Positions 4,168 through 5,568 of a stretch of DNA of 5,568 nt are shown piece by piece. Origin of the DNA: Armatimonadota bacterium (GTDB taxonomy: Bacteria; Cloacimonadota; Cloacimonadia; Cloacimonadales; TCS61); contig JAUWNO010000164.1 of the NCBI GenBank assembly GCA_030612605.1, positions 1-5,568 on the forward strand, given 5' to 3'. The notes beneath the pieces were generated by a model that was not told where the DNA came from, did not search any database, and saw nothing but the letters and a program-made list of their open reading frames with translations. Position numbers and translations under genes: made by a program. Within the stretch, counting starts at the first letter, position 1. Every line of letters starts with the position of its first letter.

Positions 4168-5568
4168 TTGGAAGACTTGTTTGTAAAAGAAGAAATCGAA
4201 GAATTGCAAAAGCAAATAGCTTATCATAACGAACTGTACTACAAAAAAACACAACCGGAGATTTCGGATTACGAATATGACAAGTTAATAAAACGCCTTC
4301 AATATCTGGAAGAAAAATATCCACAGTATAAAGTTAAGGAATCTCCCACAGAAAAAGTAGGTTCCGCCCTTGAAGAACGAGCAAAAATAATTCCTCATAA
4401 AAAGCGAATGTACAGTCTTGAAAATGCTTATTCTCTGGAAGAAGTTAAATCTTTTTTGAATAGAATTACTGAAAAAGGTGGATATTTCCCAAAAGTATCT
4501 TTAGAACACAAAATTGATGGATTTGGTATTAACATTTTTTATGATAGAGGAATTCTGCAATATGCAACTACTCGCGGTGACGGCTTTGAAGGTGAAGTTG
4601 TAACTGAAAATGTAAAAACCATTAAATCGATTCCTCATAAAATAAAATACAAAAATCCTGTCGAAGTTAGAGGTGAGATTTATCTTCCTTTAAAGGAATT
4701 TGAGAGAATAAATGCTGAAAGAGAAAAGAATGAAGAGAAACTATTTGCCAATCCTCGCAATGCTGCTGCAGGAACCATAAAAGTAAAAAACAGCACAATT
4801 GTTGCAGGAAGAAACCTGAGTTCAATTATTTATTCAGTTGGTTTTCTGGAAAATGATTCGGTTCAAACACAAATACAATTATTGTATTTTCTGAAAGATA
4901 ATAGTTTCAGAGTGAATAAGTTCACAGAATTTGTTTCCAGTTTTAAAGATATTGAGGAATTTTGTAATTTATGGGATAAAAAGCGTTCTGAATTGGAAGT
5001 TGATATCGATGGAATTGTCATTAAAATTGATGATTTCTCTTTGCAAAAGGAATTGGGATTTACTGCAAAAAGTCCAAAGTGGTCTATTGCATACAAATTC
5101 AAAGCAGAAGAAAAAGAAACACAACTTATCGATGTGAAATTCCAGGTGGGTAGAACAGGTGCAGTTACACCGGTGGCAAAATTGAAACCTGTTTTTATTT
5201 CAGGTTCTACTGTTTCCAATGCAACACTTCATAATGAAGACGAGATAAAAAGATTGGATTTGAAATTGGGAGATTTTGTTACGATTATTAAGTCGGGCGA
5301 GATTATTCCCAAAATAATAAAAGTTAATCATGAAAAACGACCTGTTGATGCACAGGATATTAAGTTTCCGACAACATGTCCTGTTTGCGATACTGTTCTT
5401 AAAAAAGAAGAAGATGGAGCTATAACTTATTGTAATAATATAAATTGTCCTGCTCAGGTTCAGCGTCGGATTGAACATTTTGCGTCCAGGGAAGCTGTGG
5501 ATATCGAAGGGCTGGGAGAAGTAGCTGTCAAGCAGCTTCTGGAAAATAAGATGATAAAGCGAATCGAG
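4168..5568 (+). CDS. ligA: NAD+-dependent DNA ligase LigA (3' end beyond window)
   Basis: LigA seals nicks in duplex DNA during replication and repair, using NAD+ to form an enzyme-AMP intermediate. The window holds 467 codons of a protein usually near 670 residues. Residues 1 to about 67 are the NAD-binding Ia domain (YHNELYY, ISDYEYD). The nucleotidyltransferase domain carries SLENA (83-87), the adenylated lysine K115 in EHKIDG, R136 in TRGDG, E170 in EVRGE, D281 and K286 in DIDGIVIK, and K310 in YKF. An OB fold follows (about 313-400). The zinc finger cysteines are C404, C407, C422 and C427. The helix-hairpin-helix domain has just begun (DIEGLGE) at the window edge; the BRCT domain would lie beyond. 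The start is TTG, chosen from a GGAGG four bases upstream. One oddity is V144, where E. coli has D in GED. All catalytic residues are present, so it should be functional. It is divergent from the transporter gene. Confidence 0.96.
   Translation, partial: MEDLFVKEEIEELQKQIAYHNELYYKKTQPEISDYEYDKLIKRLQYLEEKYPQYKVKESPTEKVGSALEERAKIIPHKKRMYSLENAYSLEEVKSFLNRITEKGGYFPKVSLEHKIDGFGINIFYDRGILQYATTRGDGFEGEVVTENVKTIKSIPHKIKYKNPVEVRGEIYLPLKEFERINAEREKNEEKLFANPRNAAAGTIKVKNSTIVAGRNLSSIIYSVGFLENDSVQTQIQLLYFLKDNSFRVNKFTEFVSSFKDIEEFCNLWDKKRSELEVDIDGIVIKIDDFSLQKELGFTAKSPKWSIAYKFKAEEKETQLIDVKFQVGRTGAVTPVAKLKPVFISGSTVSNATLHNEDEIKRLDLKLGDFVTIIKSGEIIPKIIKVNHEKRPVDAQDIKFPTTCPVCDTVLKKEEDGAITYCNNINCPAQVQRRIEHFASREAVDIEGLGEVAVKQLLENKMIKRIE

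Noticed and set aside
3922..4254. Minus-strand open frame of 110 codons overlapping the ligA start
   Set aside because: It reads through module B copy 2, the GNRA hairpin and into ligA on the opposite strand. Its protein is a translation of palindromes with no domain, and it conflicts with a certain gene. Similar frames in such repeats are often annotated as spurious hypothetical proteins.
4863..5478. Minus-strand frames of 118 and 92 codons and a plus-strand frame of 68 codons
   Set aside because: All lie inside ligA, whose frame carries clear motifs across this whole stretch; these are shadow frames.

Overview
This 5.6 kb window comes from an AT-rich bacterium. It holds two divergently oriented protein genes separated by an 839-base intergenic region packed with structured repeats. 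The taxon cannot be proved from sequence alone. The very low GC of the coding DNA, the TerB/FHA-like/ABCG transporter architecture and the palindromic intergenic repeats fit the Fibrobacteres-Chlorobi-Bacteroidetes superphylum. An uncultured lineage such as Candidatus Cloacimonadota is a tentative guess.

Region 1 (23-3328, minus strand) is one very large gene for a 1101-residue ABC transporter. It has an N-terminal TerB-like helical domain, an FHA-like region, a complete ABCG-type ATPase domain and a six-helix ABC-2 membrane domain. The domain order makes it a single-chain regulated exporter or a lipid/hydrophobic-compound transporter; the substrate is unknown.

Region 2 (3329-4167) has no credible gene. 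Its AT-rich edges (about 17-18% GC in 3361-3420 and 4081-4140) enclose a GC-richer core (57% in 3481-3540, 47% in 3601-3660) made almost entirely of repeats. The layout is: a short hairpin (3449-3484), an inverted copy of module A (A0), then A1-B1, A2-C, A3-B2, a GNRA-loop hairpin (D), and a 9-base-period tandem motif. Module A recurs before different cargo (B, C, B). The two B copies differ by seven transitions; the four in clear stems all keep base pairing through G-U wobble when read as plus-strand RNA. This is the most interesting signal in the window and hints that the repeat family is, or was, a structured RNA.

Region 3 (4168-5568, plus strand, running off the window) is the first 467 codons of ligA, the NAD+-dependent DNA ligase, starting at a TTG codon behind a GGAGG ribosome binding site. 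The two genes show no evident functional link; they diverge from a shared, repeat-filled intergenic region.
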